Shown here: positions 21,972-32,896 of the stretch, one piece after another
How the letters are laid out: the number at the start of each line of letters is the position of its first letter
Position numbering within the stretch: position 1 is the stretch's first letter
DNA from: Mrakia gelida
Lineage: Eukaryota > Basidiomycota > Tremellomycetes > Cystofilobasidiales > Mrakiaceae
Direction: 5' to 3'
DNA: 64,000 bases
Assembly: GCA_024345305.1 (NCBI GenBank)
Contig: BRON01000014.1
Coordinates: forward strand, 1,216,001 to 1,280,000
Position numbers and translations under genes: made by a program
Notes under the pieces: model-generated
Seen by the model: the letters and a program-made list of their open reading frames with translations, nothing else
The model's database searches: none
What the model was told of the DNA's origin: nothing

Positions 21972-23174
21972 TCACCAGAGATCCCGATCCGCCTCGAGCT
22001 CCTCGTCAAGGAAAGCTCGCGTCGTCCCGTCCTTCAAAACGAGCCTCCAGCCCTTCGCGTTCGACCCCAGAGACACGGCCCATCCGCGAAGCAAGTTCCT
22101 CGAGCGTATATCCCGAGTCCCAATCCAAACGATCGAGTTCGCCCTCCATGGAATCCACCAGTACGAGTTCGTGAAAGACCCGTCGAGATGGGGGTCTGCT
22201 TCGTGAAGGTCAACGACCCACGTCTTCAACGGGAACACCGGCTTCCAATTATCCGAAGCAGACGAACAAGGGGGCCAGAGACCGAGGGGATGGTGGATGT
22301 AGGTCTGGCAACTTTGCAGACCTAGGCGAGCGACCGCGTCTCGCTGGAGCGGGGAACCGAGATCGAAGAAGTTGAAGATGAGATCGTTTCGATACGACCT
22401 GCTTCTCCACCAAGGTATGTGGTGAGAGATGTACTCCCGGAGGTTGAGCTCCTCGCCTTCGTACTCGTAGGGAGCCTGGTCGTCCTCGATGCACAGACCC
22501 TGGCGGAGGATGAAGACGGAGTGGAGACGCGGGAGAGGGAATTGGAGGTTGGAAAGCTGTAGGAAGGAGGGATCTCGATTTCGAAGAGCATCTCCTCCGA
22601 GGTGGTTATTCTTCGCCCTCTCCAGATCCCAAGGGATCCATACGAGGCCTCCATCCCGTCCTTGAACGAAGAGCTCCTTGACCCAGCTCTGCCGGTCGTA
22701 GAGGGAGGGTCGTCCCATCCCGAGTTCCCTCCCTCCTAGGATTCCGTCCTCCTCGTTGAAGAGGGTGATCCAGTCCTTTGATCGAAGAATGACGATGGAG
22801 TGGTAGAAGTGTGGAAGGACGAGGTGATAGAGTCCTTTGCAGGCGAGGAGAAGTTGGACGGGATGTGAAGGAGGGGAGGGGAAGGTGGTCGACGTCGATG
22901 GATCCTTTGAAGGAGGGAAGACGAAGAAGAGGATCCTTTCGATGACCTCGACGGGGACTCGATACGGAGTTGAAGGTGAGGAGGTTCGATTGAGCGAGGT
23001 GAGGGTGAGGGAGGGAGGAGAGGGATGGTCCGAGGGAAGGGAAGCCGGAGGAGGGAGGGAGGAGGAGAGGGAGGGATCCGTCGTTCGACGGTTGAAGGGT
23101 GTTCCTGGATGCTTGGATCGCTTCGGGAGTCGAAGCAGGCGTCGGAGGAGAGACGGAAGCTTGAGGAAGGGCAT
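21972..23174 (-). CDS. F-box-like protein H
   Basis: Single-exon gene of 400 codons, unusual here where most genes have many introns. After a basic, Ser/Pro-rich N terminus comes an F-box-like motif: YRVPVEVIERILFFVFP, then VQLLLACKGLYHLVLPHFYH. This is the pattern of fungal F-box proteins (P.Ei...I...l, then 'l..ck....l..p.lY'). F-box proteins usually present substrates to SCF ubiquitin ligases; that role is inferred. The rest is aromatic-rich (WVKELFVQGRDGGLVWIPWD, WWIPWRANSIVWIGTRDI), perhaps a substrate-binding region. The end reads DLW then TGA where the bases also look like a GTGAGC donor, but splicing to the nearest acceptor gives a stop at once. Divergent from A3 with about 200 bp between starts. 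Confidence 0.75.
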   Translation of the reverse strand: MPFLKLPSLLRRLLRLPKRSKHPGTPFNRRTTDPSLSSSLPPPASLPSDHPSPPSLTLTSLNRTSSPSTPYRVPVEVIERILFFVFPPSKDPSTSTTFPSPPSHPVQLLLACKGLYHLVLPHFYHSIVILRSKDWITLFNEEDGILGGRELGMGRPSLYDRQSWVKELFVQGRDGGLVWIPWDLERAKNNHLGGDALRNRDPSFLQLSNLQFPLPRLHSVFILRQGLCIEDDQAPYEYEGEELNLREYISHHIPWWRSRSYRNDLIFNFFDLGSPLQRDAVARLGLQSCQTYIHHPLGLWPPCSSASDNWKPVFPLKTWVVDLHEADPHLDGSFTNSYWWIPWRANSIVWIGTRDIRSRNLLRGWAVSLGSNAKGWRLVLKDGTTRAFLDEELEADRDLW

Positions 23175-23375
23175 GGTGATGATTTTGAAGAAGATTTTCT
23201 GTTGGAAAGCTGACGGTTGAGAGTCAAGCGAAGGGAAGGAGGAGCGAAAGTTGAGCTCTCCTCCTTTTTCCCTCCTCCCTCTGCCGCTTCGCCTCTTCTC
23301 TCCCAACAACCTCTTCAGCACCACAAACCCTCTTCTCAACCTCTTCCCTCTCCCCTTCCGCCGACTCCTCGCTCG

Positions 23376-24254
23376 ATGTCCTTCCCTCCTCCTGGCGCTC
23401 CTGAGGAACGACGTCCTATGGTTCAGCTGAGGACGTCCAAGTATCGACCTGAGCCGCTGCTTCGACCTCGTTGTAAGGAGGATCACAACGTTTCCATCGT
23501 AGAGTTCATAGGAGTAGGACCAGAGGGGAGGCTAGTCAACTTCGAGAGAATCTTTGACTGTGAGTATCCGTTTCTCGTTTGTAGAAGGAGGAGAGAGAGA
23601 GCAAGTGGGAGGGGAGAGGAGGAAGGGACGGAGAGGGGTCGATGGAAGGGTTCAAGCTGCTTCTCGAGAAGTCGTCTTTTGAAGCACGAGTAGAACATGG
23701 CTCGACAGCCAGGAGCTGCAGCATCTCCCTGGGCTCGCTGCACGAGAAGCTTCTCGGAGGGAGCAGACGCAGCGAAGGGACCGTCCGCGAGCTCGAAGCA
23801 AAACTCCTTCCCTTTGATCCTTGCTGACTTTCCTCTCTCTCTCCCCTCTTTACAGTCACTTGGACGATCAAATCTATCCTTGAACTTCTCCGCTACAAGT
23901 GCAGGACCAAGTCAGATCAAATCTTCGAGATCAATTACAGCTGGAAGCAAGGAAATCTCCATCGAGAGCTCAACAGTGGTGAGCTCGCTCGTTCCTCCTC
24001 CCTCCCTCTTTTCGTTCGAGCTCTCCGCCTTGCCTTACATGGCTTTCTCTCATCCACTGACCTTGATCTATGCTTCTTTTCTTCCAGCTGAGGACGTCGA
24101 AGCCTTCGTCGAGCTCGGACATGGCTGGTGCCCTCAGGACACCATAATCGTCCACTTCTTCCTCCCTCCCACGGTCGCCGTCCTTGAAGAACAGCTCTAC
24201 CAGTTCCTCGGAACAATCCTCATGCAGTACGAACCGGAGTCGGCGTGGCCTTAG
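23376..24254 (+). CDS. Family A protein A3, short form
   Basis: Exons 23376-23559, 23856-23978 and 24088-24254, both introns phase 1 as in the rest of family A. The conserved domain reads IVEFIGVGPEGRLVNFERIF, FTWTIKSILELLRYKCRTK, IFEINYSWKQGNLHREL, AEDVEAFVELGHGWCPQD then TIIVHFFLPP. It stops at 24254 right after the domain, so unlike the others it has no long disordered tail. The following 950 bp are Ser/Pro-rich and open in another frame, as if a tail had been cut off by a frameshift. Intact as a short protein; function unknown. Confidence 0.75.
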
Positions 24255-25890
24255 TCACCATCAACCCTACTCGATCCACCAGCGGTAACCATTGTCGTCC
24301 GCGTCGTCCAGAACAGGAGGAAGGAACTCACGGAGGTCGTCGAGGTCAAGTTCGGACGGACGCGGTCATCGCATCTCGTCGTCGTTCATGGCGGTCGCCC
24401 TCGCAGGAACTCCGAAGATGGATCAGTACCTCGCCTGGCGCTCTTCTTACCGGTCAAGACCGAATATCAACCAGGGTTTCGCTCCTTCCTCATCGTCGAC
24501 GACCGGCCCAACCATTCCCTCTCTTTCGACTCTCGACGACCCTCACCTCTCGTCCAACACTTCTACCCACCTCCCTCTACTCCCACCAACCATTCCAGTT
24601 CTCCCACCACCACTTCCACCTCTCCCACCACCCCTCGAACTGCGCCGGCGCTCTCCATCTCCCCTCCCACCCTCCTCTCCTCGTCCCAACCTTCAACACA
24701 ACCCTCTCATCGGCCCTCCCTCGCCTCACCTCCCACTCCTGACCCTTCCCCACCTCGCTCAACTCAATCCCTGGCTACTCCCCGTTCACCCGCACGCCCT
24801 CCCTTCCCACCCAAGTCGGCTCGACTCTCTCAGCTCCCAGCTCAACAATCCGCCCCCCCCCAAATCCCCGCCGAACCCGATTCCCTCCTTCCCCAATCTC
24901 TCCTCACGCCCTCGGTCGTATTCGCAAACCACTGCTTCGACCGCCGACGCAACGGTCCTTCCAGCCTTTGCTCGCCCGAGTCGCAACATCGTCGTCGGAA
25001 CGAGGGAGGGAGGCTTCGACGGACGAGCTCTCGACAAGTCGGGTGGTGCAGCTCAGGATCTCCAGGGAGGGGAGGCACGGGAAGAAGGTAGCATGCTGCG
25101 AGAGGACGGAAGAGGAGGAGGATGTCGGAAGGATGGTTATGTCTGGGAAACGGGGTTGGTCGAGGACGATGAAGGAAGAGGTTCGAAGTCGCTGTTTCGT
25201 TTCGCGTGAGTTCGCATTCCACTCCTTCCTTTTCGACTTCGAGCTCGAGCGGCTCTTGGACTGAGCTCGTTCGCTCTCGCTTTGTGTGGTTCTCAGCCTC
25301 GACCACATCCACATCCGTTTCGAGCTCGAACGCTGAGCTGTTGACGAGCTCGTCAACTCAAACCCAACTCAACCCATCGCCCTCATCCCATTCCTCGTCC
25401 TCTCCCTCGGTTCACCCTCCCTACCACCCTCTTAACCCACTCTCGCCGCAGAACTGGATCTCAGCATCTCGGCTCGACGTCGACGTGGATACTCGGGACG
25501 AAGACGAGCTGGGTGTGAGAGTGCATTGAATCGAGGTGGGAGTGGATGGAGGAAGGGGAGGTAGATGTTCGAAGGAGGTCGACATCAAGAATCCTCGTGG
25601 TAGCAGGAGGGTGGATCAGAGCGGAGCCCTATTCTTACGATGTATGTCTCCTCTACTCCCACTTCCAGTTCTGGGACGAAAAGCACACCTTGTTTCCCTG
25701 GGGAAGAAGGGAAAAGAACGACGACGCGTCGTTCAACTTCTTCTTGCGCTCGCTCCCCCTTCGCCCCTCGCTTCAAGCCTTCAACCCCGCCACCCCCTGC
25801 GCTTTTTCCAACCTCTCGGTCGATGGCGTTTCAATTCCTTCGTTCCCTTCCAACTACATCTCTCTCTTCATCTCTCTCTTCGTCTTCTCG
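24255..25890. other. Region between A3 and B2, possible detached family A tail
   Basis: A plus-strand open stretch from 24292 to 25209 is Pro/Ser-rich (APSSSSTTGPTIPS resembles the start of the A2 tail, AAPSASSSSSTD). It is in a frame one off that of A3. I take it as a former tail of A3 or its 3' untranslated region, not a separate gene. From about 25210 to 25890 I see only pyrimidine-rich B2 leader or promoter DNA. Confidence 0.35.
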
Positions 25891-27000
25891 ATGGGAAAAG
25901 GTGAGTTGCTCGTTCCTCCTTCGTCGTGTTCTCTTCGACTCCTCGCTGACGCCCTCTTCCCTCCTCTCTCTAACGTACAGTACCTTCAACCAAAACCTCG
26001 TCCCAACACTCCCAGAGTTACGATTCCAGGCTCGAGCTCATTCTTGTTCGTTCCTCCTCCCCTCCTCGTCTTCCATCCTTCCATCGACGACGCTGACTTC
26101 CGCTCTTCTCCGCTTCGCTCTTCGAAACCCATCACAGGCTCGATACCCGTACTTTCCTTCTCAGTACCACGGTCCTATGGTCTTCGGCTACCCTCATCGC
26201 TTGACTGGACCGAAGGTCAAACAAGCTTTGGCTGCGTTCGGTGAGTCTCTACCTCGTTCGCGTTTATTTATCTTTCGAGACCGTTGTATGAGCTTGAGGA
26301 GTCCTGACGCTTCTCTTTCGTGTTCTTTCAGTTCGCCACCAGCTCCTCGTTTGGTACGACGTCTTGTGGAAAGGCCCTCAATCTCGCTATCTCATTCTCA
26401 ACTCTCGCCGATGGAACGAGAGCTCCACTCACACCCTCCGTCGCGCGGTGTACTTGGAGATCAGGAACCAGGCCAACGCTTGCTCCGATCTACTCATCGA
26501 CTGCTGGAGGAATGGAGGAGGATCTCCGACAGGCGGCGGATTTTTCGCGGCGCCTTCCTTCAAGGGCCTCGCGAAGGGAGAGCGCTTCACCTGTACGTCC
26601 CTTCTCACTTTCCTCGCTCGTTCTCACTTTCCTCGCTCGTTACCGTCAGGAGCAGCACGTGACTAGCCTGAACGGGTCTCACCGTTTTTCCTTCCTTTCC
26701 AGACGACGCAGCAGGGCTCGAGAGGGTCGAGGAGTCCGACGAAGGTGAGCTTGCGTTTCTCTCGTCGACCTTCGTTCGCGTCCTTCCTCGAAGCTGACCT
26801 CTTCTCTTCCTCTGCTCTTCCTTCTAGACTCCGACAGTGACAGCGAGTCGAGCGATAGCGATGATGAGGGTATCTCCAGCAGCACTACAGACCTAGACTC
26901 CGAGTCAGAAGTCAAAACCAAAACGAATCGAGATCGGTCTCACGACGATCAGTCGAATTCTGACCGTTCCTCGACAGCCGAGGACGTCAGTGACTTCTGA
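25891..27000 (+). CDS. Family B protein B2
   Basis: Six exons: 25891-25900, 25981-26045, 26138-26240, 26332-26592, 26703-26744 and 26828-27000, all joining in phase and mirroring B1. Exon 1 is ATGGGAAAAG. Core matches to B1: KVKQALAAFVRHQLLVWYDV, then RYLILNSRRWNE, LLIDCWRNGG, PSFKGLAKGERFT. The tail is Ser/Asp-rich (DSDSDSESSDSDDEGIS) and ends STAEDVSDF, with no cysteine cluster, so B1 and B2 share a core but differ at the C terminus. An alternative upstream ATG at about 25823 is in frame but less like B1. Intact. Confidence 0.8.
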
Positions 27001-27245
27001 TCTCTAGCAGCGAACCATCACTCTTTCGAGAGTCCGCTTGCACTGGGATCAGAAGGGTCGACGACGACGATGTTACTAAAAACACGAAGGAGGAAGTTCC
27101 TGCTGGCGAGTCGCTCTCGATCCAGCCAGGGCTTCCCACCGACGTATCAACCAACCACGAGCAGAGCTGAGGAAGGCAGGGTACTACTAGACCTCTTCCT
27201 TCGCATCTGACCTCGGACCTCCGCGACGGTCTTCATGACTAGGAG

Positions 27246-27706
27246 GTTAGTCTTTGCAGACTTTAACTGCTCGTCTTTAGGACGTTAAACGAGCGGAACG
27301 AGCGGGAAGGGAGGGTACTTCATTGGCCTACTTCCGTCGCTTCTGATCTCGAACTTACTCGAGGGTCGTTGGAACCTGAGGAGGGTTAGTCTTCGCCGAC
27401 TCTAACTGCTCGTCTCAAGGACGTTAAACATCAGTTGTGCGACGTCGCGGTGAATGGTCCTTCGTGCCTTCACCCTGCTTCGTCCTCGCGATTCCGAGAT
27501 CGTCCCTGCGACGTTAAGCACTTCGTTCCCAGAACCATCGTCCTCGCGACGTTAAACACCTAGTCCTCTGGACTATAATTCCTAGTCAACTCCAAAGGCT
27601 TTGAACACCGACTCGTTTCGTTTTGGCCGACTAAGAAAGGGCTCGTCGTCGGGACGTTAAAATGTCGAGTCCTCGCCGACTGAAAAAGGCAAAGTCTTCG
27701 CCGACT
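27246..27706 (+). repeat. Array of short hairpins downstream of B2
   Basis: Two recurring hairpin types. Type 1 is GTTAGTC-TTCGCC-GACTCTAAC (27385-27406), with variants at 27246-27267 (loop TTTGCA), near 27571 (TAGTCCTCTGGACTA), and twice at 27667-27706 (AGTCCTCGCCGACT, AGTCTTCGCCGACT). Type 2 is CGTC-5 nt-GACG followed by TTAAAC (27272-27290 and 27411-27430), with GACGTTAA copies near 27510, 27548 and 27653. Types 1 and 2 alternate at least twice. The array lies in the B2 3' flank and enters the first exon proposed for gene I. Composition is more AT-rich than its surroundings. Confidence 0.7.
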
Positions 27707-28566
27707 ATAAGGCTCCCCCTCCCCCCCTCCCCCTCGTGGGGACGAGGGAAGAGTGAACAATCTTCGATCCTCTTCCTTCGTTCTCTCGCCTTCGTCGGTC
27801 GTCGTTGCGTCGACTCCCGTCTCGTCCCTCTCATCTCATGCTGACTCCGCTCTTTCTCTTCTCCCTCTCTTCGCTCATTTCAGGTTCATCGACATTTTCA
27901 CCCGCATCCTCTACGGAGCCCTCAGGCTTATCGGATCGACTCTCGCCACCATTCGGACGCACACGAGGTGAGTCTCGACGCGACGCGGTTCGCTTTCTTT
28001 CTCTCCTTCCTTCTTCAATCTCCCTCGTTCCCTTACTGACTCCCGCCCCTCTATCGTCCACTCTCCAGTAGAGGATCCGGAGTTGCCGCCCCTCAAGATC
28101 GCAACCGAGCCATCGATGGACAAAGCCTCTCGCCCTCGGTCTGTTTCGACTCGGCTCGACCTCTCCTCTCTTCTTTTCCCCCCTCCCTCCTTCCTTTTCG
28201 TACTCGAATATCCTCAGCACTGACTCTCACTCCTTTTTCACTCGTTGATATTCCCAGGACGCGAACTCAAGCGGACAAGAAGGGTTCGCGACTCGCTCGA
28301 CCTTCGTCCGTCATCGTCGACGCGTCCCGTCCCTTCCTCCCAACGAGGCTCGTTGCCCTAACTCCTTGCTCTCCCTTTCTCCAGGCTTCGATACCATCTC
28401 ACTCGTAGCCTCCTCAATTGCTACCACACGCGCCTCCCCCAGCTCGCCTACCCGCTCTTTCTTTCGCTCGTTCCATCTCTTTGTTGCGTACTCTTTTCTT
28501 TGGTTTCGTTCTCTCGTTTCTCTGGTTGCGCTTGATATACTGCTTGGGAGGAGGAGACTTACTTGA
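27662..28566 (+). CDS. Gene I, small protein with hydrophobic segments
   Basis: Proposed exons: 27662 to about 27734 (MSSPRRLKKAKSSPTIRLPL), then about 27884-27967 (FIDIFTRILYGALRLIGSTL), then about 28069-28138, then about 28259-28566, ending TGA after LLGRRRLT. Phases agree along this path, and donors and acceptors fit the local pattern. The second exon and the end (FHLFVAYSFLWFRSLVSLVA) are hydrophobic, so a membrane protein is possible. The first exon overlaps the hairpin array and its donor (GTGGGG) is weak, so the start is uncertain. No family recognised. Confidence 0.4.
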
Positions 28567-28993
28567 GATTACTTGAGAGCTGAAGGATAGGAGTTGAAGT
28601 ATACTGGTCGATGCTGAGTCTATCCTGAGAACGCTTGAGCTGCTGGAAGGCCCTCGTTCGAGCTCACATCGTCGAGCTCCTCCTCCAAGGCGAAGTTGAG
28701 CTTGAGCTCGATGGTCGGGAAAGGAGTTGAGTGAGCAAGATTCGACTGCCGTTGCCCTTTGCAAGAGAGGGCCGTAGACATGCTGGACTCGACAAAAACT
28801 TCGTGAGCGTCGGGAGCGAGGCAAGGGGACGCAGCCAGAAAACGAAGAAGGGTGAGCTCGACTCTTCTCGATTCCTTCTTCCCTCGCAACGACGAGGATC
28901 CCCTTCCCCCTTGCCAACCTTTCTCTTCTTCACACTCCATACCCTTCTTTTCAGCACTTTTCTCTCTCACTCTCTCACCACGACCTCTCAAAA

Positions 28994-31957
28994 ATGTCGC
29001 CCCAGCAGAAGAATCCTCAGGGAGAAACGGAGAAGGAGAAAGGGACGAAGGTCGCGAGCTCGTCGAAGGGAGGAGGAGGAGGAGGAAGGAGCCTATCGTC
29101 GAATTTCCGAGGGAAAGATCATACAGGGAGGGATAGGTGGTGGGAGAAAATACATGAAGGGGAGTCTCGTCTCTACCGAGCCTTGAGTTGAATGGCATGC
29201 AGAGGCAGAACGAGGGAGGAAGGAGAAGCTGAAGAGATGGAGTGAGCTCAACGAAGCTGACCTTGCCGTCCCTTCCTCTCTTCAACCCATCTTCCCCTCT
29301 AGCTTGGACTCTCGTGACGCTGAAACAGCTCGTGGGAAAGAAGATCTCCCTGCCTGATGGATACGGAATCGAGCTCTATCGATGGGTGCAAGCGAAAGAT
29401 CACAAGCTCCTCTTAGAGGAAGGTCAGTCTCCCTCCTCCTCTTCCTCCCTTCCCATCTCCTTGCTCTCACATCTTCTCAGACAACAACTGACCTTCCCTC
29501 TCCTTGGCCTTGAGACATCGAGAGGCTGACGTCGACGCTCTCCACACTCCGATCGATATAGCGTTCTCATCAGACAAGGAGGTCGTCGTCCTCTTCATCG
29601 TCGTCGTCCCTCCTCCCGCCGCTCCATCTGCTTCCTCCTCCTCCTCCACCGACCTCAAGACCGACGAGAACAAGGGATCATCACCACCCCCACCCTTCGA
29701 GCAACTCCAAACTCGATTGCTGCCAGTGAAGGAGGATTCGATACTCGGTGGCGAGGAGGAGGGGGAGGGAGGGAGGAGGAACTCGGACTCGCCGTCAGCT
29801 CAAAGACAAAGCTCGACCTTCAGTAGCAGCATCACCTCCTCCTCCCTTACCTGCCTGCCCCTCCTCCAGCACCTCGAACCCTATTTCCGACCCGCACTCC
29901 GACCTCATCCAAGCCGACCCCCGTACCGACCTCGAAACCTTCTCCTCCACGAGTCGAATCCCAACGCACCCATGCTCGACGCTCCCTCTCCTCCTCGAGC
30001 CTCCCATCAACGGTCGTCCCTTCAAAAATCATCACCACCACCCACTCACTCCACCGAACCGGTCAAAGCCGCCTCCGAGTCCTCTAGAAAAAGGAAGGAA
30101 CGCTCATCATCGTCGTCGTCGTCGGATCCTGCCTCCTCTGCTACTCTCATCGATCCTCCCCAACCCTCGAAGAGATCGAAGACGTCCTCTTCCTCCTCCT
30201 CCTCATCCTCTTCGGAGCAGGATCAATCTCAGCAGCCGTTCGCAGTCGCGTCCGATGGTCTCGAGTCTCAGGAGTTCGCGCAGGACCCGTCGTCAAACGG
30301 ATGGGACGCGTCGAGGGAGAGGTCGAGTCGAACCGCATCCATCGAGGTCGACTATGGCGGTGCTGGGAGGGCCTCGGGGTCTGACGGAGAAGAGTTCGAT
30401 GAAGCGGAAGCATGCGCGTCGAGTCGTAGGCAGTCGGAGGAGGTGGAGGACGAAGAGTACGAGAGGGAGCGGGAGGAGAGCGAAGCGGTCGACGAGATCA
30501 GCTCGGACGGTGGCTCGGACGACGACCAAGATGAAGCTCCACTACCACCAGTCCAACTCTCCACCTCACCCACCAACGTCGTCAACTCCCTCCTCCATCT
30601 CGCCATCAACTCGGATCAATCCTCAGCTCAACATCCCTCCCCCTCCTCCTCGAACGAACAGCAGTCACCACCTCCCGATCCCAACGCGTCACCTCCTCGC
30701 TCTTCCTCGCCCAGCCACCACACCCAACAATCACCTCTCGCCCTCTTACCAGCACCAGCCTTGTCGAACCACGGATCTCCCTCATCGAGACACTCCCATC
30801 TCAGCTCATCAGCTCCTCCCCAGCACTCCCCACCCTCTCGACGCGGCAAACTGCCCAACCCATTCGCTCGATCTTCCCTTCCACCCCCTCAATCGCGAAC
30901 CATCGACCTCGCAACCAACTCTCAGTCGCAACTGACCCACCACTCGCCATCCTCTCCCTCCTCGTCTCATCCTCAACTCGCATCCTCGTCCTCCTCGAAC
31001 TCATCCACAGCTTCCCTCCCGCTCTGGCAGTCGAATGCGCCGCTCTTTGAGCCCGACGAGCTAGATGACGAAGATGATGGGGAGCTGGAGATGCTGCAAT
31101 CGGCGAGGGAGGCGAGGGAGGCCAACGCGAACCGAGACGACGAAAAAGGAGAGGGAGAGGTGGGAGTGGACGCGATGATGAGTCGAGAGGCGGGAGGAGA
31201 TGCGGAGCGGGTGGAGGACGAAGGGTTTGATGGTGGAGAGGAAGCTGAGAGGATAATGGAGGAGGAGGAGATGCGAAGCGAGCGTAGGGACGGGGGGGCG
31301 GCGAGTCGAGGAGAGGGAGGAGAGCACGAGGAGGAGGTGGGAGTCGACGCGAACGAGCCCGCTGCGAGCTCTGGAGAGGGACTGGGAGGAGGAGAAGAAC
31401 GGTTCGGTGGTGAGGAGTCGCTCGAGAGGAACGGACCGGAATCGCAGTCTGGAGACGAGGCTGGAAGAGGAGAGACGAGGAAGCACCAGCGAGCGAAGAA
31501 GAGGAAGAGGAAGAGTTCAATCGTCGAGAGAGCTGCCTCCTCCTCGTCCAACACCACCACCACCAATCACACCAACAAGAAGACCAGAAATCGAACCTCT
31601 GCGACTCGACCACCACCACCTCCCGCTCGTTCCCTCCAGCCAGGTCGACGACGACGAACCCTCATCGACCTCAATGCCCCGGGTCCCTCAAATCACTCTC
31701 AATCGCAACACTACCTCCCTCCTCCCGATCTCACTTTCTCCTCGTCGGATGAGCACGCTCAACCACCCTTCCCGACAACAAACACCATCACCGAATCCCA
31801 CCAGCAGCAGCCTTCGTTCTCTCCAACCATCCAGAACGCGTCGCCGTCGAGTGCGAGCAAAGAGGTCGTCATCGTCGAGCCAGAAGACTCATCGGAGGAG
31901 GAAGGGGAAGCCGAGCCAGTTGCAGGACCCTCGAACCGCGGAGAGAACCAGCAGTAG
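28994..31957 (+). CDS. Family A protein A2, first splice donor lost
   Basis: Exons by homology: 28994 to about 29155, 29303-29422 (120 nt, as in A1) and 29523-31957. The ATG is present here, unlike in A1. Domain: FRGKDHTGRDRWWEK, AWTLVTLKQLVGKKISLP, GIELYRWVQAKDHKLLLEE, EADVDALHTPIDIAF then EVVVLFIVVV. At the exon 1 donor A1 has GATG|GTGAGG but A2 reads GAAGGGGAGT, so the GT is gone; unspliced reading stops soon after (YRALS). The tail (about 800 residues) is Ser/Pro-rich with acidic runs, SRKRKERSSSSS and KRKRKSSIVERA, and ends at a TAG conserved with A1. A cryptic donor could rescue it. Function unknown. Confidence 0.6.
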
Positions 31958-32896
31958 GAGAAGAGGTCGTCCCTGTCGTCGTCGTCGCAGCTTCACAATC
32001 GAGATGCCTGTACATCGCGTCTTCTCCTTCCTTCCCTCCTTCTGTCCCTCGTTTCACACCTTCGAAAACTGACCTCTCGCTCCTCCTTTCTCCCTGTTTA
32101 CTGTCTCTTTAGTTCTCGCCCTTGCCAGCATCAACTCCTCGTTCCTCATTGTTCAGGAAACCTGCCGTCGCGTCGCCTCGTCCTTCATCTCGTCTCGCTT
32201 CTCTCCTCGGATCATCAAACCTCTGCCCTTCCCTCCAGTTGGATCAACACAAAACATGGTGAGTCCTCGACTCCCCTCTTCTCTCAAACATCGCGAAATG
32301 AACCCTAACTGACTCCCTCGTTCGTTCGTTCGTTTCCCAAAGCACACCTCGTCCTCGAACGCCTCTCCCTGCAGATCACGTCGCCCGAATCCTCCCCTCC
32401 CCTCCCATGCGAAGGTTCTTTCCTTCGCTCGCACGAGAGCTCCCCTCCCCTTTCTTTCTGCCAGAACCAAATCAGAGAGCCTCGGTGAGTGCTCTCCTCT
32501 CGAACAAACGCGTCGAGCGATACGAACCCTGACTCCTCCGTCCGTCCTTCTCCGCTTTGATACAGCCTCCTCATCATCATCTCCTTCCGCGCCGTCCTCG
32601 CATCGAGCATCGTCGTTCTCGTCTTCGAACCCCTTCTCTCGAGACCCTTCCTCGCTTCCAAACTCGTTGACCTCGAGATCGGACGAGCTCGTCACGTTGA
32701 ATCGGAGGTCGTCCTTCCTTCCCTCCATCGGGGTTCAGGCGGCGGTCTTTGGCTCTTTGAGCTCGATCCTCACCGGAAGGGAAGCCCAGCGGAACCTCGA
32801 AAACCTCTCCACTCGCTCGCGGAGTTGTCGGAATGGTGTTCGAGGTGTCGAGCTCTCTGTCGCTCGCTCGTCGTCCAGTCGGAGTCTCATGATTGA
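31958..32896 (+). other. Family D exons D2, in frame after the A2 stop
   Basis: Exons: 31958-32009 (open in the A2 frame, QLHNRDA), 32113-32258 (FLALASINSSFLIVQETCRR), 32375-32484 (ITSPESSPPLPCEGSF), 32566-32896 (LLIIISFRAVLASSIVVLVF ... ending SESHD, TGA). Phase is continuous through all four, using the CTGCAG acceptor at 32374. There is no ATG in frame before the third exon, so these exons can be translated only as a continuation of A2 past its TAG. They may otherwise be spliced 3' untranslated exons. The LLIIISF region is a plausible membrane helix. The left arm keeps the same exons as D1. Confidence 0.5.

Noticed and set aside
30801..31619. Long minus-strand ORFs opposite A2 (and plus-strand ones opposite A1)
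   Set aside because: Shadow frames of the Ser/Pro-rich tail; A1 and A2 are conserved in the sense frame only.
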